A stretch of 64,000 bases of DNA from Algoriphagus sp. TR-M9 (lineage in GTDB: Bacteria; Bacteroidota; Bacteroidia; Cytophagales; Cyclobacteriaceae). Both the position numbers and the translations under genes were made by a program. Location of the stretch: the NCBI RefSeq assembly GCF_027594545.1, contig NZ_CP115160.1, positions 4,150,501 to 4,214,500 of the forward strand, read 5' to 3'. Below, one piece after another: positions 27,943 through 37,218 of the stretch; position 1 is the stretch's first letter, and each line of letters begins with the position of its first letter. The notes beneath the pieces are model-generated. The model was not told where the DNA came from, did not search any database, and worked only from the letters and a program-made list of their open reading frames with translations.

Positions 27943-30900
27943 TCAGAGTGCAAGGGGTGATGCATATAAATTGATGGTAAAGGTGGTTCCTTCGTTTTCG
28001 GTGGATTTTACGCTGATCTCTCCTCCGTGAGCTTTGATGATATCATAGCTCAGCGAGAGGCCCAGGCCGGTACCTTGTCCCGTGGGCTTAGTCGTAAAAA
28101 ATGGCTGAAAAATCTTGTCAATCACTGATTTTGGAATGCCTTTGCCATTGTCCGAAATCAGGATTTGAATCCCCTTTCTTTCATCTCCAAACCCTATTTT
28201 CTTGGTCATCAAAGTGACTTTCGGTTGAAAATCCTCCACCTGGCCCGCCCCTTCGGCAAGCGAAACATGTTGACTGGGTAACAAAGCTTTGGCTCGCTCC
28301 GCACAAGCATAGAAGGCATTGTTGAAGACATTCAGCAGCACCCGGCCTATATCCTGAACGACCACTTCGATTTTGGGGGCATCATCATCAAGCTGCGTCT
28401 CAAAGTCCGCATTGAAGTCACTCTCCTTTGCCTTAAGCCCGTGAAATGCAAGTTTCATGTACTCTTCTGACAAGGCATTTAGATTCGTCAGTTCCTTTAT
28501 TCCTTTTCCGCTTCGGCTATGCTGCAGCATTCCTTTCACTATTGCTCCTGCCCGCTTGCCATGCTTATTGATCTTTTCCAGGTTGCTTTCAATGTCATCG
28601 AGGATTTCTGCCTCCAGCTCTACATCTCTGATTTCTGCTGGTTTTGCGACTTCCTCCTTGATCTCCTTCACCAGCTCATTGGTGACTTCCGAAAAGTTAT
28701 TGACAAAGTTCAAAGGATTCTGAATCTCATGCGCGATCCCCGCCATTAGTTCACCGAGTGAGGCCATTTTCTCCGAATGGACCAGCTGAGCCTGGGCTCC
28801 TTTGAGATTCTCGTGGGTAGCTGCCAGCTCAGTATAGGCTACCTCTATGGCTTTCGCATGCTCCAGTTCCCGTTCTTTGGCTTTCTCATTCTCTTGTTTG
28901 ATGAGCTTATTTCGCTGATAGATGTACAATCTGAAAATCAGGAAAACTATAGCTAGAGAATAAATCAAAAATGCCCACCAAGTGCGGTACCAGGGAGGAA
29001 GCACCTCAAATGAAAACTGAATAGGCGCTGTCCACGCTCCGGCATCTCCTTCTACAGGTCCTGTGAATCTTGCCCGCACATTTAGGGTATAGCTCCCTTC
29101 GGGAATATTGCCATAATTCGCCGTAGTTCTTTTCAGTATGGGGCTCCACTTATCATCGTACCCATCCAGCATGAATTGATATTCTACTAAACTTGGCTTG
29201 GCCAGCTCATTGGTACCAAAGTCAATATTGATGTTATTATGCGAATAGGGCAGCACGAGCTCTTGCGGAATAGGATAGAAACTCGATATACTATCAAAAT
29301 CAACTCCCTTGAAATTGTCCTGCAACTGCTGGCGCTCCGAGTCCTGAAGCTTTTTGCCATAAACGATCAGCTCATCAGATGTCCGCGCAAAGGTGTTGAC
29401 ACTCTCTCCCTGCTCATCTATAGTATAGCTACTGCTCAGACTATGCCAGGAAATCACTTCTTCGTTTATTCTAAGTTCTTTGAAAATCAGCTCAGGCTTT
29501 TGGGTATTACGCTTCAGTTCTCTAGGATCAAACCTGACCAAAGCTGTGCGTGTATTCCCAGTTCCTGCCCAAATCACCCCTGATTTATCCACGAACATTC
29601 CATTTTGCCCATCTACCAAATCCTTCACAGGAAACCCGGTTTCAGTATTAAAGATTTCTAGATTTCGCAATGAATCCAATGTTTCCAAGCTATCTGCCGG
29701 GGAGTCAAATAATACGATTCCCTGATTGCTTCCTACGGCCATTTTACCATTTGGCAATTCCGCAATCTGCAGAATGACATTGTCCGGAAGTCCATCTTCT
29801 AGGGTAAATGTCTCAAATAATTTCGCCCCAAAAGCAGTTCTATACTCATCCGGGTCGGAGATGCTTTCCATTTTCCTCAAACTATGATGGCTCAAAAAAC
29901 TGAGTCCGTTTTCAGTGCCTATCCAGAGGTTTCCCTTACTATCCTCCACCAGCCTGATGACTGCATAATCTGCCAAACCTTGCGCGGGTGAAAAATTAAC
30001 AAATGACAAGCCATCAAAGCGGGAAAGTCCGCCATCAGCTGCCCCAAACCAGATTTTATGAAAACTATCTTCTACCACATTCAGAATCACATCTCCAGCG
30101 AGTCCATTTTCAGCGGTATAGTTGGTAAAACCTGCTCCGTCAAATTTACTCACCCCTCCTCCATCCGTACCAAACCAAAGGTTGCCTTTGGAGTCCTCCG
30201 CTACGTGATAAATCTCATTGACCGGAAGGCCTTGCGATACGGTGTAATTCCTGAAACCCTCTCCATTAAAATGGCTGACTCCTCCTCCATTGGTTCCAAA
30301 CCAAAGTTCTCCATGTCTATCTAGTAAACTGCTGCTGACTATTTCTCCGGCCAATCCCTGTGTAGATCCGAAGCTCGTAAAAGCCTTGCCATCAAACTTG
30401 CTAACCCCACCTGAGGCTGTCCCAAACCAGATGCTGCCCTGCTGATCCTGCACAGAACTCAACACAATATTATCTGCCAAACCTTGTGCTGTTGTGAAAT
30501 TAGTAAAGCTCCTGCCTCCAAAGCGGCTTACCCCACCTCCATCCGTACAGAACCATAATTTGCCATTTCCGTCCTTGACCACATCCAATATGCTATTGCT
30601 GGGCAAGCCTTGCTCCCGGGTATAAGAAGTGAAATGCCCACCGTCAAATCTACTTACGCCATTTTCGGTGGCCAACCAGATGTCATGCTCTTCATCTTCT
30701 ACGATGGCTCTTACGATGACTGAAGGCAGGCCGTGCTTTAAGCCGTAATTATGAAAGCTTTTCCCATCATAACGACTGACTCCCCCGCCTATAGTACCAA
30801 ACCAAATTTGGCCATCTTCGGCAGCGTAGATACTTCGGATTCGATTAGAAGGTAGCCCATCAGCCATTGTAAAGGTGATAAACTGGGATCCATCAAATTT

Positions 30901-31761
30901 GGCCACTCCTCCGCCATTGGTCCCAAACCAAATATTGCCCAGCTGATCCTGAGCCATACTCACGATGACATCATCCGGAAGGCCATTTTCTGTATTAAAT
31001 GTGGTGAATTCACTTCTATTGTATTTGCTCACTCCAGAGCCGTAAGTTCCGAACCAAAGATTCCCTTCTTCATCCTCCAGAATGCTAAGGATCACATCGT
31101 CTGCCAACCCATTTTCTACGGTATAATTGGTGAAAACATTACCATCATAGCTACTCACTCCTCCTCCTACGGTGCCTACCCAAAGGACACCCCGGCTATC
31201 TTCGAGCATGCTACGCACGGTATTGCTGGACAGGCCCAGTGTGGTAGTGAAACTGGTAAACTCCACTCCATCAAATCGGCTGATTCCCCCGCCATTGGTC
31301 CCAAACCATAGTTGGCCCCTACTATCCAGCACGGCACAGTTTACTGCATCCAAAGCCAACCCTTGGTCCGTAGAAAAGTTTTTGAACTGAGAAACCCCTC
31401 CGTCACCAGCAATAAAAGGGCGGCCATCGGAATCTACTATCGGCGATCCATTTTCATCCATCAGGTAAGGTAAATGCTGCACTTCTGGCTGATACAATGT
31501 TCTAGTCCCCATATTCCCCGATTCATCTAAAACACTCACCACCTGATCAGAATGGTAGGAAACGGGGAAGAAAGGAGGACTGGGTCGCTCACTCAGCGCT
31601 ATCACTGCAGGCTGAAGACTGTCTGGTAGTTCTGAAAGTACTCTTATGTCTGGTACAGACATAACCATACCTGTGGAATCTGGTGCAGGAGTCAAATCAC
31701 TGTCTTTCGAACAGGAAAAAAAAAGAAATGCACATCCTAAAAATAGGAATAAAGTCTTCAT
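27943..31761 (-). CDS. Giant lipoprotein propeller sensor histidine kinase with near-identical repeats
   Basis: The 1272-residue protein has a lipoprotein signal ending FFSC (Cys17). A series of about 12-13 very regular repeats of 42 residues follows between residues 133 and 670 (core LWFGTNGGGVSRFDG). Next come a Y_Y_Y-type domain (about 850-950), a membrane helix near 955-975, a coiled coil and a kinase core with His1011. N-box ([15 protein letters not shown]), G1 (DNGKGIP) and G2 (GTGLGLSLS) are intact. Thirteen or fourteen units would make two seven-bladed propellers in the periplasm. The ligand is unknown. There is no fused output domain. Confidence 0.92.
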   Translation of the reverse strand: MKTLFLFLGCAFLFFSCSKDSDLTPAPDSTGMVMSVPDIRVLSELPDSLQPAVIALSERPSPPFFPVSYHSDQVVSVLDESGNMGTRTLYQPEVQHLPYLMDENGSPIVDSDGRPFIAGDGGVSQFKNFSTDQGLALDAVNCAVLDSRGQLWFGTNGGGISRFDGVEFTSFTTTLGLSSNTVRSMLEDSRGVLWVGTVGGGVSSYDGNVFTNYTVENGLADDVILSILEDEEGNLWFGTYGSGVSKYNRSEFTTFNTENGLPDDVIVSMAQDQLGNIWFGTNGGGVAKFDGSQFITFTMADGLPSNRIRSIYAAEDGQIWFGTIGGGVSRYDGKSFHNYGLKHGLPSVIVRAIVEDEEHDIWLATENGVSRFDGGHFTSYTREQGLPSNSILDVVKDGNGKLWFCTDGGGVSRFGGRSFTNFTTAQGLADNIVLSSVQDQQGSIWFGTASGGVSKFDGKAFTSFGSTQGLAGEIVSSSLLDRHGELWFGTNGGGVSHFNGEGFRNYTVSQGLPVNEIYHVAEDSKGNLWFGTDGGGVSKFDGAGFTNYTAENGLAGDVILNVVEDSFHKIWFGAADGGLSRFDGLSFVNFSPAQGLADYAVIRLVEDSKGNLWIGTENGLSFLSHHSLRKMESISDPDEYRTAFGAKLFETFTLEDGLPDNVILQIAELPNGKMAVGSNQGIVLFDSPADSLETLDSLRNLEIFNTETGFPVKDLVDGQNGMFVDKSGVIWAGTGNTRTALVRFDPRELKRNTQKPELIFKELRINEEVISWHSLSSSYTIDEQGESVNTFARTSDELIVYGKKLQDSERQQLQDNFKGVDFDSISSFYPIPQELVLPYSHNNINIDFGTNELAKPSLVEYQFMLDGYDDKWSPILKRTTANYGNIPEGSYTLNVRARFTGPVEGDAGAWTAPIQFSFEVLPPWYRTWWAFLIYSLAIVFLIFRLYIYQRNKLIKQENEKAKERELEHAKAIEVAYTELAATHENLKGAQAQLVHSEKMASLGELMAGIAHEIQNPLNFVNNFSEVTNELVKEIKEEVAKPAEIRDVELEAEILDDIESNLEKINKHGKRAGAIVKGMLQHSRSGKGIKELTNLNALSEEYMKLAFHGLKAKESDFNADFETQLDDDAPKIEVVVQDIGRVLLNVFNNAFYACAERAKALLPSQHVSLAEGAGQVEDFQPKVTLMTKKIGFGDERKGIQILISDNGKGIPKSVIDKIFQPFFTTKPTGQGTGLGLSLSYDIIKAHGGEISVKSTENEGTTFTINLYASPLAL
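29895..31365 (-). repeat. Coding tandem repeat of about 126 bp in the propeller sensor
   Basis: About 12 consecutive units of roughly 126 bases encode WFGTxGGGVSxFDG-type blades. The protein units are much more alike than those of the neighbouring propeller kinase, which suggests duplication or gene conversion. Boundaries are approximate. Confidence 0.75.
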
Positions 31762-32097
31762 ATCAAGATTGAATTATTGGGAAAAAGCAAGCACCCAAAT
31801 CCGAAAGCTACCCTAAAAGTTAATTATATTTTGAACCATATAAAACGCTTTTCAAAAAAGTATTTTTGTATTTTTTCAATATTTATGCGAAAAAACCAAA
31901 AATCCAAAAAGTGATCCTTCTCGCTGTATCTCAATTTTTTGGATAAATAGGCAATTTGAAAAATACAATTGACCTTCGAATAATTAAGATTACAATCAAT
32001 TCCAATAGCAGGGTAAGTCTAAAGGTATTGTCAAAACCCAGGAGCAATGATTGACGCAGCCTGTTTACGGAAAATTCTGGCGCTTGTGACCAGGCTT
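31762..32097. other. 336-base AT-rich intergenic region
   Basis: This gap separates two kinase genes on the minus strand and is the only sizeable gap in the 36.9-21.9 kb signalling run. It is AT-rich next to the 31761 start. I see no coding frame, no strong hairpin and no exact TAnnTTTG element, but it is the natural place for a second promoter driving the propeller kinases. Confidence 0.5.
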
Positions 32098-33483
32098 TCA
32101 GTCCGCTTTCAGATAAGGAATATCAATGACGAATTCCGTTCCGGATTGGGTATTTGACTGCTCAGAATAAGCTACAGAATGCACCTGCAATTCTCCTCCA
32201 TGTGCTTTGATGATATCATAGCTGAGGGAAAGCCCCAAGCCGGTACCATGCCCCGTGGGTTTGGTAGTGAAAAATGGCTGGAAAATCTTCTCTTTTACCT
32301 GCTGGGGAATCCCTGTTCCATTGTCCCGGACCTTGATTATTAAACGGCCCTTCTCATGGAGGGTACTAACCCAAACTGTGGGTTGGTATGGTTCTTCTAT
32401 CTTATTTTTCTCATGCAATTCCTTCCTTGCCGCTACAGCATAGAATGCATTATTTACCAGATTCAGGATCACTCTGCCTATTTCCTGAGACACTACCTCT
32501 ACCCGGCCCAGGCTTTGATCGAAGTCTGTTTCCATGGTTGCGTTAAAAGTTTTGTCCTTGGCCCTAAGCCCGTGATAGGAAAGCCTTAAGTATTCATCTG
32601 CTAGCTCATTGATATCAGTGGGCTCCTTCACCCCGGTGCTGCTCCGGCTATGCTGGAGCATGCCTTTGACTATGGCATCGGCACGTTTACCATGGTGGAT
32701 GATTTTTTCCTCATTAGCCTGAAGATCACTGAGAATCAGCTTGACCTCGTCCAGATCTCCATTTTCCAGTTCCACTTTTAGCTCTTGCAAAAGCTCATTG
32801 TTCAGTTCAGAAAAATTGGTGACAAAATTCAGAGGATTTTGGATTTCATGTGCGATTCCCGCTGTCAATTCTCCCAATGAAGCCATTTTTTCAGACTGAA
32901 TCAGTTGGGATTGCATGGATTTAAGTTCATTCAGCGTATTCAGCAATTCTTCTTTTTGAGCGGTGATTTCAGCAGTTCTTTCGGCTACCTGTATCTCCAG
33001 GGCATCTTTTAGTTTCTGGGATTGCTTGTACTCCAGTTCCTTCTGGGCAGCCAGGATCCGCTCCCTTTCCAGCTCCTTTCGTTGCTTTCTATTGATGATA
33101 AACTGGGCTACTAACCATATCCAGGCAAAGATCGCTGCGGTATTGAACAGCTCATGCCAGCTCTCATAAAAACCCGGGGCTATCATTCGGACAAAATCCT
33201 CTGCCACATGAACCACTATTACCGGAAAAAAGGCATATACATAAGGCTTCAGCGGAAAGAACTCCTCCTTGTTATAAGTCGCATAGACGACGGATAGATT
33301 AATAATATGCGCTACCCAGCGCAAAAATGGATCTGTTCTGTCAAAGATTATCTGAATGGCCAACAAGCAACTAGCCGCAACCAGCCCTTTGAAAAAAATG
33401 CCCTGCCACTCAGGAAAGACATTCTTGGTTTGATCGTGAGTCTGAAGAAATCTAAATGCAATAATCAGAAGTATAAAATCCAT
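32098..33483 (-). CDS. Polytopic membrane histidine kinase
   Basis: The 461-residue protein has an N-terminal set of about four to five membrane helices (residues 1-137, no large periplasmic domain). A long coiled coil (138-195) and a kinase core with His212 in [20 protein letters not shown] follow. N-box ([15 protein letters not shown]), G1 (DNGTGIP) and G2 (GTGLGLSLS) are present. Kinases of this layout sense membrane-embedded or lipophilic cues or membrane state. It is the last gene of the apparent operon oxygenase - seven-helix protein - kinase - kinase, 26 bases after its paralogue. Confidence 0.92.
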   Translation of the reverse strand: MDFILLIIAFRFLQTHDQTKNVFPEWQGIFFKGLVAASCLLAIQIIFDRTDPFLRWVAHIINLSVVYATYNKEEFFPLKPYVYAFFPVIVVHVAEDFVRMIAPGFYESWHELFNTAAIFAWIWLVAQFIINRKQRKELERERILAAQKELEYKQSQKLKDALEIQVAERTAEITAQKEELLNTLNELKSMQSQLIQSEKMASLGELTAGIAHEIQNPLNFVTNFSELNNELLQELKVELENGDLDEVKLILSDLQANEEKIIHHGKRADAIVKGMLQHSRSSTGVKEPTDINELADEYLRLSYHGLRAKDKTFNATMETDFDQSLGRVEVVSQEIGRVILNLVNNAFYAVAARKELHEKNKIEEPYQPTVWVSTLHEKGRLIIKVRDNGTGIPQQVKEKIFQPFFTTKPTGHGTGLGLSLSYDIIKAHGGELQVHSVAYSEQSNTQSGTEFVIDIPYLKAD

Positions 33484-33509
33484 AAAATACAGCGCTGTAG
33501 GAAAAAAGA

Positions 33510-34946
33510 TTAAGCAACTGGCAAAATAAGCATAAATTCAGTACCTGTGGACAATTTGCTCCCGCTCTTATTGAGTCTGAGCTCACCCCCATGCGCTTTC
33601 ACTATATCATAGCTGATACTCAATCCCAGTCCCGTTCCTGATCCGGTCGGCTTGGTAGTGAAAAAGGGCTGGAAGATCTTGTCTTGAATAGACTTGGGAA
33701 TACCCCCACCATTATCTGCTATAGTCAGCTGAATGTAAGACTTAGGATTTTCCTCTTGCGAATGATATCCTCCAGGGGCAATCAGCAGTTGGGTACTGAC
33801 TTTAACATGGGGTTGGTATTCCTCTCCTGCAGATTTGGACTTTTCATGTACAGCATCGAAAGCATTATTTACCAGATTCAATATCACCCTACCAATGTCC
33901 TGGCTCACGGCTTTGACTGAAGGTAGATCTTGGGCCAATTCCATATCAAAATTTGCTTGAAAAGTCTTATCCTTAGCCCGTAGCCCATGATAAGAAAGCC
34001 TAATGAACTCTTCTGCTAGTAAATTTATATTGGTTGGCTTCTTTTCTCCCGTATTGGCACGACTATGATCCAGCATCCCTTTGACAATAGAATCGGCCCG
34101 CTTCCCATGATAATTGATTTTGACCAGGTTTTTTCTCAGATCCTCCAAGATTTCTGATATCATCAATTCATCTCTGGATTCCCTGCTCTTCAACCTTTCT
34201 TCGATAAGCTCATCTATGAGTTCATTTCCTAATTCCGAAAAATTATTAACAAAATTCAGTGGATTCTGGATTTCATGCGCTATCCCTGCGGTCAGTTCAC
34301 CTAATGATGCCAGTTTCTCTTGCTGGATCAATTGTGTCTGAGTATCCTTTAATGCCTTATGCTTTTCATGAAGATTTTGTAAGGCTCTGGATTTTCCCAA
34401 TTCATAAACCAGGAGAATCAAAAATATGGTGAGATTGGTCCCCAGAATGGATGAAAAATAAAACAGCTGTTTCTTTTCTAAATCATACTCAGGCTCCGGG
34501 GAACCTACATTTAACTCCAAAACTAGAAGTGTAACACTTAGCAATGCTGACACAATCATCCAAAAAACAGCAGGTTTCTTACCTAAGATGAGCATGGCCA
34601 CCGAGGGGAGCAGAAAGAAAGCTGCGGATGCGGGTGACAAAAGTCCTCCCTGTAGCCAGGCTTGAAGCGGAAAGCTTATCGCATACTGAGTAAGAAAAAT
34701 GCTGGCTGCGGTGAATTTTGGTAATCCAAAACGGTAGGCGAATAAAATTATCAGGTTGATAATGCCATTGAGCAATAATAGCTGCCCATTCAGTTTTGCA
34801 CCAATTTCTACAGCCAGATTGATACCCAGAAAGTTGGATAATGCTGAGATCAAAAGCACCGCAACAAATATTCTCTCGGACCTCAATTCAGCATCGAGCT
34901 CACGCCTCGCTTTGGGAATAAAGTATTCGGTGATTTTTTTAAACAT
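33510..34946 (-). CDS. Polytopic membrane histidine kinase
   Basis: The 478-residue protein has about six membrane helices in residues 25-190 and a short coiled coil. The kinase core has His224 in [20 protein letters not shown], and N-box (NLVNNAFDAVHEKS), G1 (DNGGGIP) and G2 (GTGLGLSIS) are intact. It contains no recognisable extracellular ligand domain, so its signal is probably sensed in the membrane. Its start overlaps the stop of the terpene-cyclase-like gene by eight bases, so the two are translated from one message. Confidence 0.92.
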   Translation of the reverse strand: MFKKITEYFIPKARRELDAELRSERIFVAVLLISALSNFLGINLAVEIGAKLNGQLLLLNGIINLIILFAYRFGLPKFTAASIFLTQYAISFPLQAWLQGGLLSPASAAFFLLPSVAMLILGKKPAVFWMIVSALLSVTLLVLELNVGSPEPEYDLEKKQLFYFSSILGTNLTIFLILLVYELGKSRALQNLHEKHKALKDTQTQLIQQEKLASLGELTAGIAHEIQNPLNFVNNFSELGNELIDELIEERLKSRESRDELMISEILEDLRKNLVKINYHGKRADSIVKGMLDHSRANTGEKKPTNINLLAEEFIRLSYHGLRAKDKTFQANFDMELAQDLPSVKAVSQDIGRVILNLVNNAFDAVHEKSKSAGEEYQPHVKVSTQLLIAPGGYHSQEENPKSYIQLTIADNGGGIPKSIQDKIFQPFFTTKPTGSGTGLGLSISYDIVKAHGGELRLNKSGSKLSTGTEFMLILPVA

Positions 34947-35622
34947 GTTCAGTTTTACTTAATAAACCAAGGAGAGTACCATGTCTTTTCCATAGTACGT
35001 ATATGAAAGTACAATCGAGCAAAAAGCAAGTGACCCCCAATAACTGAACAAAATGGTTGTCAGGATAAAAGAAAAACATCGATACTGAGATCAATCCTGT
35101 TCCCAACATTCGAGACCAAGCCAAAAGCATGGAAAATTTTCCGGTATCCTGGGTTTGCATCAAAAGAATTACACACTGGATCGACAGAATTACATTGATA
35201 ATGTAACCCGAGTTGGCCCCAATGAGCGTGTCATATCCTTCATTTCTATAGAAATAGCTGAAAAGTATCCAGAAGAAAAAGTTGATGAAACAAAAGAGCC
35301 GAAAATGCTTCTTTGTTTCCGGATTCATAGGCTGTTTGGTCCCATACTTCAATACAGCATAAAAAATAAAACAATCCAACAGGAAAGCAGCTATGTAGCT
35401 AAGGGCAAATAGTAAACCTGTATTGGGATGATAAATCCAACTCCAAACAAACTCCCAGCCTATATTAGCTCCTGCCACAAATGCAGGCATTTCTACAAAC
35501 TTTTTCTTGCGAATTTCCAACACCAATACGACATAGGCCACCACCCAAAAAAGACAGCCCAGTCCATTAAAAATCAAACCTGTCAATGGGTAATCTTCAA
35601 AATTGATTAATGGTTGGTTCAT
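34939..35622 (-). CDS. Seven-helix protein resembling transmembrane terpene cyclases (Pyr4/PaxB type)
   Basis: The 227-residue protein has about seven hydrophobic helices and no signal peptide. It keeps the pattern I associate with membrane terpene cyclases of fungal meroterpenoid and indole-diterpene pathways: a glycine-tryptophan helix (FNGLGCLFWVVAY), ANIGWEF with Glu57, LLDCFIFYAVLKYG with Asp83, SRMLGT, and a last-helix acid Asp203 in FLLDCTFIYVLW. Glu57 and Asp203 would correspond to the catalytic acids of Pyr4. It overlaps an oxygenase gene upstream (four bases) and a histidine kinase downstream (eight bases). Similarity is judged from motifs, so cyclase activity is inference; a sensory or transport role is possible. 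Confidence 0.65.
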   Translation of the reverse strand: MNQPLINFEDYPLTGLIFNGLGCLFWVVAYVVLVLEIRKKKFVEMPAFVAGANIGWEFVWSWIYHPNTGLLFALSYIAAFLLDCFIFYAVLKYGTKQPMNPETKKHFRLFCFINFFFWILFSYFYRNEGYDTLIGANSGYIINVILSIQCVILLMQTQDTGKFSMLLAWSRMLGTGLISVSMFFFYPDNHFVQLLGVTCFLLDCTFIYVLWKRHGTLLGLLSKTEHV

Positions 35623-36902
35623 AATCTTACTTTTTTATTGCCCCAGTCTTGAGTAAGTGATTTTGGCAAGTAGAAGTTGATAATAGAGGAATTGGACATC
35701 CTTCTCAGCATCAGCGTTAAACCCATTTTGGTAAAAAACTGGAGCAGCATAGAAAACACCAAGCTCTTGTCCAGCACCTCTCCTATATTCCCGATAAAGG
35801 TCATTTTCCATTTCATCTTATTGATTTTCTTAGAGGAAATAGGAGGTACAGCAAGCAGATCAGATACCTCTTTTCCCATCATCAACCTCAAGAGCGCAGT
35901 ATTTGAGTCTGCTCCCAAAATCGGTTTTGACTTTTCATTTTGAAAGTCACGAAGTGCTTTTACCAATTCCTGAGCATTTTTGCTGGGAGCAATTTCCTTG
36001 TCCAGAATAGCGTGACCTAGTTTAAAAGCGTCAGCGGAATTCTGAGGGATCATATCTTCATCCAGCCCCATCACATGACCTATCACCCTCCAGCAATGCA
36101 TGTAGGCCTCCAGTTCCACCGGTTCAAATTGAATCCCGATGATTTCTAATCCTTCTATAATCAATGCTGAAAATGACATCAAGGTGCCTGCTAAATCCTC
36201 CTGATTGATAGGCTCGCCATACTTCTCGGCATCCCAATGGTTCTGCTTCAGGTAATAACGGATGACGGCATGGATCAAGCGGACTTTCTGAGCCGCCCGG
36301 AGACCTTTTCCCTTTGCCTCCAGACCATCGGGAGACATGGCAAAAACCACAAATTGAGCAGTCTCTGCTATTCTCCTAGAAAACACCTTCAGTGAACCAT
36401 GATCCTCATTCAGCCTGGCCGTTCGGTGCAAAACTTCAGCACCATTGGCACAGGCATAGCACTCTGGGAGTGATTTATAGCAGAGTAGTAACCCTATCCA
36501 AATACCATGACGCAGGTAGATCTGCTGCCCCAAGGCGATTAAATCTGGGTCGGCCCATTCGGGAAAAATTGCAGATTGCTCAAAATACGTTCTCAGTTCA
36601 ATGGGGGCACTTTCTGGCAAGGCAATTTTGTCCAATACAATGGATTCAAAAAGGTGATTGATGGTGTTTACTTCCTTTTTAGCCATGATGGCTGCCACTG
36701 TCTGATCGGCCAAGGGATCCATAATGTGTCGCTTTCTTCCTAATCTGCCATCATTCCAATCGGTGGTTTCTGTGATATTGAGCTGATTGAGCTTAGCCAA
36801 AGCCCGTTTCTTAATCCGCCTATTCTTAATAATAAAGCGTATGGAAAATACTGCAAATACGAACAGTAATAGAAGAAGAATGACCTTAATGAACATAAGC
36901 AT
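35619..36902 (-). CDS. MpaB/Lcp-type oxygenase (DUF2236), membrane-anchored
   Basis: The 427-residue protein has one N-terminal membrane helix (residues 3-22) and then a DUF2236 domain, the family of latex-clearing protein and fungal MpaB, which cleave isoprenoid double bonds with a b-type heme. Arg177 and Thr181 (SRRIAETAQF) and the R-x-x-H motif Arg208/His211 (VRLIHAVIR) match the heme-pocket residues and the axial histidine of Lcp, with the same 34-residue spacing between the first Arg and the His. PINQEDLAGTLMSFS and CWRVIGHVMGLDED complete the signature. It is first in the operon with the cyclase-like protein and two kinases. The substrate is probably a lipophilic polyprenoid, by inference. 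Confidence 0.82.
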   Translation of the reverse strand: MLMFIKVILLLLLFVFAVFSIRFIIKNRRIKKRALAKLNQLNITETTDWNDGRLGRKRHIMDPLADQTVAAIMAKKEVNTINHLFESIVLDKIALPESAPIELRTYFEQSAIFPEWADPDLIALGQQIYLRHGIWIGLLLCYKSLPECYACANGAEVLHRTARLNEDHGSLKVFSRRIAETAQFVVFAMSPDGLEAKGKGLRAAQKVRLIHAVIRYYLKQNHWDAEKYGEPINQEDLAGTLMSFSALIIEGLEIIGIQFEPVELEAYMHCWRVIGHVMGLDEDMIPQNSADAFKLGHAILDKEIAPSKNAQELVKALRDFQNEKSKPILGADSNTALLRLMMGKEVSDLLAVPPISSKKINKMKWKMTFIGNIGEVLDKSLVFSMLLQFFTKMGLTLMLRRMSNSSIINFYLPKSLTQDWGNKKVRL

Positions 36903-37218
36903 TTGCGAGTAATAGGATTCGTTGATCCTGTCTTTACTGAGATAATCGGCACTCCCCTTCTAATTGTCCAACACCTATCAATTCAGTTAAATATTATTAG
37001 GAAAAATTGAAATATAGTGATGTATAAACCAGCTAAAACACAATCAATTTTACTTAAAAATACGGCAATAAAATTGACACTAAGAAATTTTATCAAGTAA
37101 AAAATGTTTTATAAACCGTACTTTATGCACTTGAAACACTTAGACTCATCCAAAAAAAATGCTGCTCTTATTGAATAAGTCAATAAAAACAGCATCTAAA
37201 TAAGCAATTAGTAAGGTC
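36903..37218. other. 316-base intergenic region upstream of the oxygenase operon
   Basis: The region holds the terminator of the ggt gene at its right end. Otherwise it is AT-rich sequence in which the promoter of the long minus-strand signalling run should lie. No coding frame and no exact promoter consensus was seen. Confidence 0.5.
37152..37198 (-). terminator. Intrinsic terminator after ggt
   Basis: Read on the minus strand, ATGCTG and CAGCAT pair around an inner TTATTG / CAATAA stem, followed by eight Ts. It lies about 20 bases after the ggt stop. Confidence 0.8.
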
